A stretch of 64,000 bases of DNA from Cohaesibacter marisflavi (GCF_900115225.1 NZ_FOVR01000010.1:146982-210981), one strand, 5' to 3'; shown: positions 35,345 to 44,023, counted from the first letter of the stretch. Numbers and translations are program-made. The notes: generated by a model from the letters alone, not told the origin.

Positions 35345-36768
35345 GCGATATCGCCATTCATTGGTTCCGGCAGGATCTGCGCCTGTCGGATAATCCCGCA
35401 CTTGCCAAAGCGGTTGAGAAGGGGGACCTGATCCCCGTTTATATTCTGGATGACGAGAATGCCGGAGCCGACGCCATGGGCGGGGCCAGCCGCTGGTGGC
35501 TGCATGAGGCGCTTCGGATTTTGAATGATCAGCTCGGTGGTCATTTGCGGCTCTATAAGGGCGATGCCAAGGAAATTCTTCCAAAGCTGGCTGCGCTACA
35601 CGATGCGCGCGTGGTGAGTTGGACCCGCTGTTATGAGCCATGGCGGGTGACGCGCGACAAGGCCATCAAGGAAAGGCTGGATGCGCAAGGCTGCGAAACG
35701 ATCCGGCTGAATGGTTCTTTGCTGTGGGAGCCCTGGGCCATCAAGAAGCAGGATGGCACACCCTACAAGGTCTTCACTCCCTTCTTTCGCAAAGGATGCC
35801 TTCAGGCCCCCCCGCCAGCAGTGCCCATGGATGCGCCCGAAGACATCCATTTTGCCGATCCGAAAAAGGAGGATGGTGCAGTTGCGCTCGACGGGCTGTC
35901 CCTGTTGCCCGAGATCGAGTGGTATAAACAGATGGCGCCGCATTGGGAGATCGGTGAGGCTGGCGCTCAGGCGGCGCTGGAGCGCTTTCTGGACGAAGGG
36001 TTGAATGGCTACAAGTCGGGCAGGGACATCCCCTCCCTGCCGCATGTGTCGCGTCTCTCGCCCTATCTGCATTGGGGGCATATTTCGCCCAACCAGATCT
36101 GGCATGCGCTGGATTGTCTGGAGGACGACGCGGTTCCTGATCGGGATGTCGATCATTTCCGCTCCGAGCTGGCGTGGCGGGAATTTTCCTACTCCTTGCT
36201 CTATTACAATCAAGAGCTCACGTCTGTGCCCTTGCAGCCCAAATTTGCCGGTTTCGAATGGCAGAATGATCCTGCCAAGCTGAGCGCCTGGCAAAAAGGT
36301 ATGACGGGCATTCCCATCGTTGATGCTGGCATGCGGGAGCTGTGGCAGACCGGCTACATGCATAATCGTGTGCGGATGATCGTTGCCTCCTTCCTCATCA
36401 AGAATATGCGAACGGATTGGCGCAAGGGCGAAGCATGGTTCTGGGACACGTTGGTGGATGCTGATCTGGCCAACAATGCTGCCAGCTGGCAATGGGTGGC
36501 GGGCTGCGGCGCAGATGCGGCTCCCTATTTCCGGATTTTCAACCCCGTTTTGCAGGCCGAGAAGTTCGATGCTGATGGCGACTATATTCGCCTGTATGTC
36601 CCCGAGCTCGTAAAGCTGCCGAATAAATATCTGTTCAAGCCATGGACGACCCCCAAGGACATAATGGCTGAAGCTGGCGTTCGACTTGGGGAAACCTATC
36701 CGATGCCGGTTGTCGATCTCAAGGCAAGCCGCGAAGCTGCGCTTGATGCTTACAAGGCGCTGAGCTAG
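35341..36768 (+). CDS. phrB: Deoxyribodipyrimidine photo-lyase (class I CPD photolyase)
   Basis: Photolyase repairs UV-induced cyclobutane pyrimidine dimers with blue light, using FADH-. The 475-residue product begins IAIHWFRQDLRLSDNPAL (antenna domain, about 1-135) and has the FAD-binding domain with LSPYLHWGHISPNQIW, FRSELAWREFSYSLLYY, GIPIVDAGMRELWQTGYMHN, RVRMIVASFLIKN and DADLANNAASWQWVAGCGAD. Translation starts at a GTG overlapping the SDR stop (GTGA). Placement in the rpoE-chrR operon matches the RpoE-dependent photolyase of Rhodobacter. Confidence 0.95.
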   Translation: MSDIAIHWFRQDLRLSDNPALAKAVEKGDLIPVYILDDENAGADAMGGASRWWLHEALRILNDQLGGHLRLYKGDAKEILPKLAALHDARVVSWTRCYEPWRVTRDKAIKERLDAQGCETIRLNGSLLWEPWAIKKQDGTPYKVFTPFFRKGCLQAPPPAVPMDAPEDIHFADPKKEDGAVALDGLSLLPEIEWYKQMAPHWEIGEAGAQAALERFLDEGLNGYKSGRDIPSLPHVSRLSPYLHWGHISPNQIWHALDCLEDDAVPDRDVDHFRSELAWREFSYSLLYYNQELTSVPLQPKFAGFEWQNDPAKLSAWQKGMTGIPIVDAGMRELWQTGYMHNRVRMIVASFLIKNMRTDWRKGEAWFWDTLVDADLANNAASWQWVAGCGADAAPYFRIFNPVLQAEKFDADGDYIRLYVPELVKLPNKYLFKPWTTPKDIMAEAGVRLGETYPMPVVDLKASREAALDAYKALS

Positions 36769-36876
36769 CCGCTGGCCAGCTTACCGGCTTTGGGCTATAA
36801 AAAAGGGATGTGTGTCCGCTCGATGGTTCCTCGCTATACGGGCTTTTGTCCTTTGTTTTCCCCTCGGGAGTATACC

Positions 36877-37734
36877 ATGCCGCTATTTGATGATCGCCTC
36901 TGCACGCTTGGAGAAGGCCCCCTTTGGCATCCTCTGCGCAAACAGCTTTTCTGGTTTGATATCATGGGCAAGACCCTGTTGACCCGCACCGGGGACAGCG
37001 TGCAGTCATGGACATTTGATGAATATGTCAGCGCCGGAGGCTGGGTGGACAAGGAGCGTATTCTCATAGCGAGCTACAGCTCCCTGTTTGTCTTCAACGT
37101 GGAAACGGGCGCTCAGGAGAAGCTCTGCGATCTTGAAGCCGACAAGCCGGAAAATCGCTGCAATGATGGGCGGGCAGACCCCTATGGCGGTTTCTGGATC
37201 GGCACGATGGGGATCAAATCCGAGCCCGGGGCCGGTGCCTTTTATCGCTATTATCGCGGTGAGCTGCGCAAGCTCTACGCCAACATCACCATCACCAATG
37301 GCGCCTGTTTTTCAGCCGACCGGCAATGGGCCTGCTTTACCGATACGAAGAGTCGGCAAATGATGCGGGTTGCGCTGGATTCACAGGGCTGGCCCAAAGG
37401 GGAGCCTGAGGTGTATCTCGATTTTCGTGCAGATGATCTCAATATTGACGGAACGGTGTTTGATGTCGCTGGTAATGTCTGGATCGCTCATTGGGGAATT
37501 CATGCGGTGCGTGCCTATGGGCCAGATGGAAAGCAAGTGCATGAAGAGGTGTTTCCGGTGACGCGGGTTTCCTGTCCAGCATTCGGTGGGGATGACTTCA
37601 AGACGCTTTATGTAACCTCGGCCCGAAGTGGTGCGAAGGAAGAGGAGCTGGCGCGTGAGCCGTTGGCCGGTGCGACCTTTGCCTGTCGCCTCGCATTTGA
37701 AGGGCAAGCGGAAAACCAGATCCTGCTGGCTTGA
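36877..37734 (+). CDS. SMP-30/gluconolactonase family protein
   Basis: A 285-residue six-bladed propeller lactonase of the SMP-30/LRE family, which hydrolyses sugar lactones to sugar acids. Metal-site regions are visible: LGEGPLWHP with its Glu, NRCNDGRADPYGGFWIGTMG with Asn and Asp, ITNGACFSAD, and DLNIDGTVFDVAGNVWIAHW. The ATG used has GGGAG 6 bases upstream; an in-frame start 29 codons earlier is rejected. It is next to the sugar-acid catabolic genes but on the opposite strand, so a shared pathway is possible but not shown. Confidence 0.85.
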   Translation: MPLFDDRLCTLGEGPLWHPLRKQLFWFDIMGKTLLTRTGDSVQSWTFDEYVSAGGWVDKERILIASYSSLFVFNVETGAQEKLCDLEADKPENRCNDGRADPYGGFWIGTMGIKSEPGAGAFYRYYRGELRKLYANITITNGACFSADRQWACFTDTKSRQMMRVALDSQGWPKGEPEVYLDFRADDLNIDGTVFDVAGNVWIAHWGIHAVRAYGPDGKQVHEEVFPVTRVSCPAFGGDDFKTLYVTSARSGAKEEELAREPLAGATFACRLAFEGQAENQILLA

Positions 37735-37801
37735 TCCGTTTTACATTATCTGGTGACATCCTCTAGAGGGCTCTCCGCAGCTTTGGCTCGTGTGCATAAG
37801 A

Positions 37802-37829
37802 AAGCCCGCAAGCTGCGGCTTGCGGGCTT
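37802..37829. terminator. Hairpin terminator between SMP-30 and aldolase genes
   Basis: A perfect 11-bp AAGCCCGCAAG/CTTGCGGGCTT stem with a 6-base loop lies between two converging genes. The minus side continues into TTCTTA and the plus side into TCATG, so it suits the minus-strand operon better. Confidence 0.7.
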
Positions 37830-37898
37830 CATGCCGATCAGGACATCCAAAGTAAGTGGGGTGGGACGCTGCCCTGATGTGTCTGCTAAGTCAACCGA

Positions 37899-38756
37899 TC
37901 ATGAGGCAATCGGGAGACGCAGTTTGGCAAGTTCAGCCGCTTCTTCTACAGAAACATTGTCGTGGATGACGGCGCGGCAGGCTTTCATCAGCGCAAGCGG
38001 ATCGTCGGACTGGAAAATGGAACGGCCGAACAGAATACCGGCTGCGCCTGCATTGACGATGTCGGAGACGAGGCTCAGTGTGCCATAGTCGCTGTTGGTT
38101 TTCGGCCCGCCTGCCAGCATGATCGGAACCGGAAGCTGCGCAGTGATTTGCTTGAGGGCTTCTGCGCTGCCCGGCCAGTCGGTCTTGATGATGTCTGCCC
38201 CCATTTCGACGCCGATGCGTGCATGGAAGCCGACAAAATCTCCGTCATTGATGTCTTCAGCCAGAGCATGACGGGCGCCCATGGTTTCGATGATATGCAC
38301 GATGCCGCGTTCACGGGCGGCTGTGTTGACATCGGAATTGGCGCGGAAGGCTGCCGTTTCCACATCCGGGTCGTTATGGCCAACAAACAGATAGGTGATG
38401 ACGGCTTCTGCACCCAGAGCAACCGCATCATCGACAGAAGCGATCAGGCGGGTATAGCCATCCTTATAGGCCAGCGGTGTGCCCTCGCGCCACATGGTGG
38501 TCTGGTCCAGACGCAGGATGAGGTCCGGTCCGCCATTTTCCACCAGCCGCGGGCCAAAGTGCAATGCCGACCCCAGAGGCAGAATAACGGCATCAACGCC
38601 TGCTTCTGCCATATTGTCGAGCATTTGTTCTGGTTGCTCCATACCCTTGCAGGTGCCCAGTTGCAACGAATGGTCAAAGGCGATGCAGAAGCCACGTTGC
38701 GTTTTCGGATTCAGGATGCGGGAGAGGCGCACTTTTTGGCCCAGTTTCTGAAGCAT
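37899..38756 (-). CDS. Class I aldolase, DhnA/LsrF-like
   Basis: A 285-residue TIM-barrel aldolase of the class I fructose-bisphosphate aldolase/DeoC/LsrF type. Residues RGFCIAFDHSLQLG near position 25 and the Schiff-base Lys191 in GADIIKTDWPG are visible, with the phosphate-binding AGGPKTNS and AGAAGILFGRSIFQ loops near the end. The substrate is probably a phosphorylated keto compound. It is the last gene of the kinase-DeoR-aldolase operon. Its presence is unexpected if PdxA2 already yields dihydroxyacetone phosphate. Confidence 0.82.
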   Translation of the reverse strand: MLQKLGQKVRLSRILNPKTQRGFCIAFDHSLQLGTCKGMEQPEQMLDNMAEAGVDAVILPLGSALHFGPRLVENGGPDLILRLDQTTMWREGTPLAYKDGYTRLIASVDDAVALGAEAVITYLFVGHNDPDVETAAFRANSDVNTAARERGIVHIIETMGARHALAEDINDGDFVGFHARIGVEMGADIIKTDWPGSAEALKQITAQLPVPIMLAGGPKTNSDYGTLSLVSDIVNAGAAGILFGRSIFQSDDPLALMKACRAVIHDNVSVEEAAELAKLRLPIAS

Positions 38757-38770
38757 TGCTCTTGTCCTTG

Positions 38771-39595
38771 CTAAACGAGGTCGAAATCAATCCTCGAGTG
38801 ATTAAGTCTCTGTTTCGTTGCTTCATCCAGTTGGCGATCGATAAACACCTTGTCGAATTCGGTGAGATCGGCAAATTGGGTGAGAGCGCGTGTTTTGAAT
38901 TTTCGTGACGTCAATAAAAGGGCTTTTCGTTCGGAGGCCGCCATCAGCGCCCGTTTTACGCGGACAATCTCCTGATCCTGATGAAACAGGCGATTGTCGA
39001 TGACCGAAGAGGCCGACATGAAGACCCAGTCCGAGCGCAATTGGCTGAGAGCCTGCTCGCAAATGAGGCCAGAGAAGCTTTTGTGCGTGTCGCTATAGTT
39101 GCCGCCGGTGACGATCAACTGGACATTGGAAGAGCCTCTGAGGCGCTCGCAGACGGCCAGAGAATTGGTGATGACCGTGATATTCTCGATTTGCTCAAGG
39201 TGATCGCACATCATCAGGGTCGTGGTGCTGTCATCGAGCATGATGGCGCTGCCAGGTTCCACCAACTCGGCTGCAGCCTGGGCAAGTTCCTTCTTGATGC
39301 TCTCGTCGGTCTGGCTGCGGAAATGAAAGTTGCTTTCGAACAAAAGCGAGCTTTCTGCCGTTGCGCCGCCGCGTTCCTTGCGCAAAAGGCCTCTGCTTTC
39401 GAGCAGATCCAGATCCCGATGCACCGTCATGCGGCTAACGCCCAGTTCCTTTGCCAGATGGTCCAACTGCACGGTCTTCTGGCTCTGCACCATCGACAGG
39501 ATTTGTTGGCGCCGTTCTTCAGCCTTCATCGGCTGTTTTGAATCTGCGTCGGAATGCTCTTCTTCCAAGCTGGTTTTTGCTTTTGATTTGGCCAT
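38771..39595 (-). CDS. DeoR-family transcriptional regulator
   Basis: A 274-residue regulator. The N-terminal DeoR winged helix covers about residues 25-85 (EERRQQILSMVQSQKTVQLD, LAKELGVSRMTVHRDLDLLE, RGGATAE), after a charged Lys/Glu-rich extension. The C-terminal sugar-phosphate-sensing domain has LDDSTTTLMMCDHL and ITNSLAVCERL. It starts 2 bases after the kinase stop. DeoR proteins usually repress their own sugar-catabolic locus and release DNA on a phosphorylated intermediate. The duplicated 15-bp operator in this locus is its likely target. Confidence 0.9.
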   Translation of the reverse strand: MAKSKAKTSLEEEHSDADSKQPMKAEERRQQILSMVQSQKTVQLDHLAKELGVSRMTVHRDLDLLESRGLLRKERGGATAESSLLFESNFHFRSQTDESIKKELAQAAAELVEPGSAIMLDDSTTTLMMCDHLEQIENITVITNSLAVCERLRGSSNVQLIVTGGNYSDTHKSFSGLICEQALSQLRSDWVFMSASSVIDNRLFHQDQEIVRVKRALMAASERKALLLTSRKFKTRALTQFADLTEFDKVFIDRQLDEATKQRLNHSRIDFDLV

Positions 39596-39597
39596 GG

Positions 39598-40965
39598 TTA
39601 TTTCCCACTCATCACACGTCCGAAGAAGTTATCTTCTCCCACCTGGCCACCTTTAAGTGAAATCTCGGTCCCGTCGATAGCACTATCGACGGAATGCACA
39701 CGACACAGCGGTGCGCCGGGGACAAGTGGCCCCGCAACCTCGAGATTCTTGATGCCCATGGCCGAAACAGCATGGCTGGAGCTGTCGCCGCCAGCGAGAA
39801 TCGTTCGTGTCAAGCCGGTCGCCTTGATGGCGTGTTTGAGAATGCGGCCCGTGCTTGACCCCATGACAGGGGAACTGTCCGCAGCCGTGAGGCCCTTGCG
39901 CTCAAGAGCGGCGCGTGTGGCTGCAATCTGTGGGTCATTCGGGCCGCGCGCCGTATGCAGCACGATGCCCTTGTGTTCAGAACTGAGCTGAACCAGCTCT
40001 TCGGCCAGACGTTTTTCTTCTTCTTCGCCCTTTTCCACCAAAGCGACCGTATCGATGGCCTTGACGAAGAAGCCGTTGGCTTCGGCCCAAGCGATCTGTT
40101 TGTCGGTGGTGGGGGAACAGCTGCCGCAAATGGCGATGGTGCGATCGACCGCGCCGCGTGGTAGCGGGGGCTCTACCAGCGGCAGGGTGCCTTCTTTGGT
40201 CAGATAATCAGCCAATGCATATTCAACGCCCGATGAACCGACCACAAAGGTTGGCTTGATCTGGCTGCGTTCATGCAGCAACTGTCCCGTCTTGTAGGTT
40301 GTCGCATCATCGAAGGTGTCCAGAATGACAGCGTCATTCTCGTCGCACAGCTTTGCGAAGGCCTCGGAGGCATCCTCTGCCAGCATGCGCCGGAAATCGA
40401 TGCCCTCGATCTTGCGGTTCGTCTGAAGGGTCAGATGGGCGCGCAAATCCGACTCGTTCATTGGGGTCGAGGGATGTTTGCTCATGGTTGGATGACGGTC
40501 GATGCGAAAGGCTTCGCTGTCTCCCGCTACGCTGGCTGCGGCAAACAGATTGGAAAAGACGACATAGCGCTTGAGGCGCGTGACGCCGACAATGACCGGC
40601 ACCGTCGCGTCAAAAATATCGTGGCCAAGCTCGATAGCCTTACCGATATTGCCGATGGTTGGCGCTGAATCAAAGGTAGAGCAGGTCTTGTAGTGACAGA
40701 TTGGTGCGCCAAGCGCCTTCAATTTGGCAAAGCTCTCTGCAAGATGGGTTTCCATCCATGCGGGAGACTGGCTGCGGCTGGTACCGGCGACGCCAACGGC
40801 GCGGATATGCGGATAGGCTTTCAGATCGTCATGAGAAGGCGGTTCCAGAAAGAGCATGGCGGGAATGCCGGCCATGGTGACGGATTCCAGTGCATCTGTG
40901 GAACCGGTAAAGTCGTCTCCATAGAAGGAAAGAAGCAGATTTTGCTTTTTGCCTGTATCTGTCAT
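39598..40965 (-). CDS. Four-carbon acid sugar kinase (DUF1537)
   Basis: A 455-residue kinase of the family formerly called DUF1537, known to phosphorylate four-carbon acid sugars such as threonate and erythronate at O4. The N-terminal domain has SFYGDDFTGSTDALE and the C-terminal ATP-binding domain has the AGGDSSSHAVSAMGI-type motif near residue 400 (ILAGGDSSSHAVSAMG). I start at the ATG giving MTDTGKKQNLLLSFYGDD; the open frame upstream runs through the promoter/operator. First gene of the kinase-DeoR-aldolase operon, divergent from pdxA2. Confidence 0.9.
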   Translation of the reverse strand: MTDTGKKQNLLLSFYGDDFTGSTDALESVTMAGIPAMLFLEPPSHDDLKAYPHIRAVGVAGTSRSQSPAWMETHLAESFAKLKALGAPICHYKTCSTFDSAPTIGNIGKAIELGHDIFDATVPVIVGVTRLKRYVVFSNLFAAASVAGDSEAFRIDRHPTMSKHPSTPMNESDLRAHLTLQTNRKIEGIDFRRMLAEDASEAFAKLCDENDAVILDTFDDATTYKTGQLLHERSQIKPTFVVGSSGVEYALADYLTKEGTLPLVEPPLPRGAVDRTIAICGSCSPTTDKQIAWAEANGFFVKAIDTVALVEKGEEEEKRLAEELVQLSSEHKGIVLHTARGPNDPQIAATRAALERKGLTAADSSPVMGSSTGRILKHAIKATGLTRTILAGGDSSSHAVSAMGIKNLEVAGPLVPGAPLCRVHSVDSAIDGTEISLKGGQVGEDNFFGRVMSGK

Positions 40966-41024
40966 GATCTGAATATGCCTCTTGGACTTCAATTTATCGG
41001 CGTTTTGTCGCCTTGGATAACTGA

Positions 41025-41074
41025 TTTGTATCACAAAAATCTCGATAGACAACAGGCTTCGCGTAAAATATAAC
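41025..41074. promoter_or_regulatory. Divergent promoters between kinase and pdxA2 genes
   Basis: Rightward: TAGACA (41046-41051), 17 bases, TATAAC (41069-41074). Leftward on the minus strand: TTGTCT (41047-41052), 16 bases, TACAAA (41025-41030). The -35 elements overlap back to back. These are consensus-like but were found by eye only. The rightward -10 runs into the repeated operator. Confidence 0.4.
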
Positions 41075-41088
41075 AGATATTATGTGAT
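41070..41088. promoter_or_regulatory. Operator copy 1 of the sugar-acid regulon
   Basis: The 15-base core TAACAGATATTATGT (41071-41085) recurs exactly before dctP at 42918-42932. Here the flanks are ATAACA and TGTGAT, an imperfect inverted repeat. It overlaps the rightward -10 of pdxA2. The local DeoR protein is the likely ligand, by position. Confidence 0.65.
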
Positions 41089-41168
41089 GTATCTCATCAA
41101 GAGGTGTGCATAAATTGGGTTTGGGCGTACCATTGGTGACTGACTGACTACTTTTTGGAGTTGAGAAT

Positions 41169-42143
41169 ATGAACAAGATTGGCCTGACTATGGGGGATCC
41201 TGCGGGGATCGGGCCCGAGGTCGTCTGCAAGGCCTTGCAGGATATGACGGCAGAGGAACGTGCCGGGGTGATTGTCATTGGTGATCGCTTGTTTATGGAA
41301 CGTGCGCGCGACATGATTGGCGCGGATTTTCAGTTCGTGTCGGAAGGCGATGTGCCTGAGGGGGATGTGCCGCTGGTTCAGGTGGATGCGCCCAATGCTG
41401 AATCCATTCAGCCTGGCGAGATTCAGCCCGATGCCGGGGAGGCTGCTTGCCGCTGTGTGAAAAAGGCGGTGGATATGGCTCTGGCCGAGGAAATCGACGT
41501 GGTCTGCACCGCGTCCTTGCATAAAACGGCGTTGCGAGAAGCTGGTTATAATCTGAGCGGTCACGCTGGATTGCTTAAGCTTTTCACTGGTGTAAAGAAG
41601 AATTTCGCGGTGCTGGCCGGGCCAAAACTTTCCGTCATCCACGTCTCTACCCATGTGTCTCTGGCTGATGCTGTAACTCTGTGCACGACAGAGTCTGTGC
41701 TTGAAACCATCCGTATTGCGAATCAGCACGTGCTGACCACCGGGATTGCTGAGCCGCGGATCGGAGTGGCCGGAATCAATCCGCATTGCGGAGAAAACGG
41801 CCATTACGGCACCGAAGACGACACGCAGGTTATTCCTGCTATCAAGCTGGCAAGAGCTGAGGGGATGAATGTGTCTGATCCGATTCCGGGGGATCTGGTC
41901 TTTGAACAGGCGATTGACGGGAAGTTTGATATCGTTGTTGCCCAGTATCACGATCAGGGGCACATTCCTGCCAAGCTGATTGGTGGGCATGACTGTGTGA
42001 ATATCACGGCAGGACTGCCGATTTTGCGCACTTCAGTGGATCACGGCACTGCTTTCGACATCGCCTGGAAGGGTGGCCTTGCTCGTCCGGATAATATGAA
42101 GGCCGCCATTGCCATGGCGCGCAAGATGAAGCCTGTGAAGTGA
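41169..42143 (+). CDS. pdxA2: PdxA2-type 4-phosphate sugar-acid dehydrogenase
   Basis: A 324-residue member of the PdxA family (NAD-dependent, metal-requiring). PdxA proper makes vitamin B6; PdxA2 paralogues linked to DUF1537 kinases oxidise 4-phospho-threonate or 4-phospho-erythronate, which then loses CO2 to give dihydroxyacetone phosphate. Motifs include GLTMGDPAGIGPEVVCKAL, SGHAGLLKLFTG, ISTHV-type residues (VIHVSTHVSLADAV), GINPHCGE, PIPGDLVFE and AQYHDQGHIPAKL with metal-binding His/Asp. The neighbourhood favours the PdxA2 role. The 97-base gap to the stop-side terminator is gene-free. Confidence 0.88.
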   Translation: MNKIGLTMGDPAGIGPEVVCKALQDMTAEERAGVIVIGDRLFMERARDMIGADFQFVSEGDVPEGDVPLVQVDAPNAESIQPGEIQPDAGEAACRCVKKAVDMALAEEIDVVCTASLHKTALREAGYNLSGHAGLLKLFTGVKKNFAVLAGPKLSVIHVSTHVSLADAVTLCTTESVLETIRIANQHVLTTGIAEPRIGVAGINPHCGENGHYGTEDDTQVIPAIKLARAEGMNVSDPIPGDLVFEQAIDGKFDIVVAQYHDQGHIPAKLIGGHDCVNITAGLPILRTSVDHGTAFDIAWKGGLARPDNMKAAIAMARKMKPVK

Positions 42144-42223
42144 TCTGTGGTCGCATGTTACGCGGCAAGTGATTTTGATATTTGTCACGCCTTATGTGTG
42201 ATTTTAAGTAATTTTGACAAGGA

Positions 42224-42260
42224 AAAGCCCGCTCAAACGTCGTTTGAGCGGGCTTTCTTA
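42224..42260. terminator. Strong bidirectional terminator between pdxA2 and the VOC gene
   Basis: A perfect 15-bp stem (42224-42238 with 42242-42256) with a 3-base loop separates two converging genes. T-rich tracts follow on both strands (TTTCTT on plus, TTTTCC on minus). Confidence 0.85.
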
Positions 42261-42304
42261 TTGCGGCTGGTGAAGGGCTTTTAGGCCCATACTATGCCGA
42301 AGTT

Positions 42305-42874
42305 TCAGATTGGAAAATCTTCAGGATCGGTCACCGGAAGGGTGGAAAGATCGGGGAAGGGGCGGATGGGGTCGGTTCCATCCCAATTGATGCTGGCGTC
42401 ACGAATTGTCTTGAAAAGCGTGCCTTTTGGCCCGTTTACCTCTGATAATTCGATCACAGTGCCCGGATGGAATTCCGTTTCGAAGTAGCAATAGCGCCCG
42501 TCATCTCCCACGGCGCCGTTCATTCCAACAGTCAAACCTTGCGCTGTCAGGCGTGCCAGATCTTCTGTGTAGTTGCGAGTCCAATAGGCAAAATGCTGGG
42601 CGCCTGTGCGGCCAGCATTGAGAAAATCAAGATACATAGAGGGGGCATCATTCAATTGTTGCACAAGCTCCATTTGAATATACCCAGAATTTGCGAGGGC
42701 GACAGAGCGCTCGATCGGGGACAATTCTCCTTTATAGTAGAAGTCCTTATCAGCGATTTTTTCTGCGTAAAACCAAGGGCCTATGCCAAGTGTCTTGGAC
42801 CAGAACTCCATTGCTTCTTCAATATTTTTGACGACATAGCCGATCTGGCGTACCTCACCGAAGAACCTACTCAT
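42305..42874 (-). CDS. VOC-family (glyoxalase/epimerase-fold) protein
   Basis: A 189-residue vicinal-oxygen-chelate protein with two beta-alpha-beta-beta-beta halves. The four usual metal positions are filled: Q10 (in RQIGYVVKN), E69 (YIQMEL), H94 (AQHFAYW) and E142 (GTVIELSE). Metal-dependent activity (isomerase, epimerase, lyase or dioxygenase) is therefore plausible. No clear subgroup is evident. It lies inside the sugar-acid locus and its start is 43 bases from operator copy 2, so it is probably co-regulated with the transporter. Possibly it acts early in the pathway; this is inference. Confidence 0.8.
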   Translation of the reverse strand: MSRFFGEVRQIGYVVKNIEEAMEFWSKTLGIGPWFYAEKIADKDFYYKGELSPIERSVALANSGYIQMELVQQLNDAPSMYLDFLNAGRTGAQHFAYWTRNYTEDLARLTAQGLTVGMNGAVGDDGRYCYFETEFHPGTVIELSEVNGPKGTLFKTIRDASINWDGTDPIRPFPDLSTLPVTDPEDFPI

Positions 42875-42904
42875 TTTTTAACTCCCGAGAGAATAAAACA
42901 TCTA

Positions 42905-42933
42905 TGGACAAGGAACGTAACAGATATTATGTT
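42905..42933 (+). promoter_or_regulatory. Promoter of the TRAP transporter operon
   Basis: TGGACA (42905-42910), 17 bases, TATGTT (42928-42933), overlapped by operator copy 2. It lies 70 bases before dctP. Found by eye. Confidence 0.4.
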
Positions 42934-42935
42934 AC
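42917..42935. promoter_or_regulatory. Operator copy 2 of the sugar-acid regulon
   Basis: GTAACA-GATATTA-TGTTAC is a 6-bp-arm inverted repeat whose 15-base core equals operator copy 1. It lies between the divergent VOC and dctP genes. An exact 15-base repeat at two divergent promoters of one functional locus is unlikely by chance and marks a shared regulator site. Confidence 0.7.
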
Positions 42936-43003
42936 AAATCTAGAGGCGTCACGCAGTTGCGAACTGAACCCTTTTTTGATGCCTTTATTAGGGAGAAGAA
43001 ATC

Positions 43004-44023
43004 ATGGCAAACATTAGCAGACGAAATCTGTTGAAGTCCGCAGCCCTGGCCGTTCCGGCCACGTTGGCTATGCCGCACATCCGTGCAGAGGCAAAATCCA
43101 AATTCGTATATAAATATGGTAACAACCTTCCTCTGTCCCATCCGTTGAATGTGCGCGCTGCTGAAGCATCCAAGCGCATCAAAGAGGAAACCAACGGCGA
43201 TCTTGATATCAAGATCTTCCCGAGTAACCAGCTCGGTGGTGACACCGACATGCTCAATCAGGTCCGCTTTGGCGCGATTGACTTTTTCACGCCGTCCGCT
43301 CTGGTGATCGCAACGCTCGTTCCTGTTGCTCCGATCAACGCTGTGGGCTTTGCCTTCCCTGACTATGATCATGTATGGGCGGCCATGGATGGCGACCTTG
43401 GTGGTTATGTCGGTGAGGAAATCGAAAAAGCCGGCCTGCATATGATGCGCACTGTCTGGGACAATGGCTTCCGCCAGTTGACCACGTCAGAAGCCGCTGT
43501 GGAATCTCCGGAAGATCTGCATGGCATCAAAATCCGTGTTCCGGTCAGTCAGCTTTCCATCAGCCTGTTTGAAGCGCTGGGGGCAGCTCCGACCAGTATG
43601 CAGTTCTCCGAGGTTTACACCTCTTTGCAGACGCACGTGATGGACGCTCAGGAAAACCCGCTGCCGATCATTCAGACCGCCAAGCTTTATGAAGTTCAGA
43701 AATATGCCATGCTGACCAACCACATCTGGGACGGCTATCTGTTCGTTGCCAGCGGTCTGACCTGGAAGCGCCTGCCGGAAGATATCCAGACTATTGCCGA
43801 AGGCATTCTGAATGATTGTGGTCTCAAGCAGCGTGATGACATTTCCAAGCTGAACGCTTCTGTTCAGGCTGATCTGGAAGCCAAGGGCATGACCATTACG
43901 CGCCCTGATCCGAAACCATTCGTTGAAGCTCTGAACAAGACTGACTTCTATTCCAAGTGGCAAGAGAAGTTTGGTGACAAGGCTTGGAGCCTTCTTGAAA
44001 AATACTCTGGCAAGCTCGGCTAA
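43004..44023 (+). CDS. TRAP transporter substrate-binding protein (DctP family)
   Basis: A 339-residue periplasmic solute receptor. The N-terminus has a twin-arginine signal (SRRNLLKSAALAVPATLAMP), so it is probably exported folded via Tat and cleaved after residue 28 or so. The DctP domain follows, with the conserved GIKIRVPVSQ Arg that binds carboxylates, and VYTSLQTHVMDAQENP. The ligand is likely a small sugar acid, from neighbours. A GGGAGAAG site precedes the ATG. In an operon with the fused DctQM gene. Confidence 0.92.
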   Translation: MANISRRNLLKSAALAVPATLAMPHIRAEAKSKFVYKYGNNLPLSHPLNVRAAEASKRIKEETNGDLDIKIFPSNQLGGDTDMLNQVRFGAIDFFTPSALVIATLVPVAPINAVGFAFPDYDHVWAAMDGDLGGYVGEEIEKAGLHMMRTVWDNGFRQLTTSEAAVESPEDLHGIKIRVPVSQLSISLFEALGAAPTSMQFSEVYTSLQTHVMDAQENPLPIIQTAKLYEVQKYAMLTNHIWDGYLFVASGLTWKRLPEDIQTIAEGILNDCGLKQRDDISKLNASVQADLEAKGMTITRPDPKPFVEALNKTDFYSKWQEKFGDKAWSLLEKYSGKLG

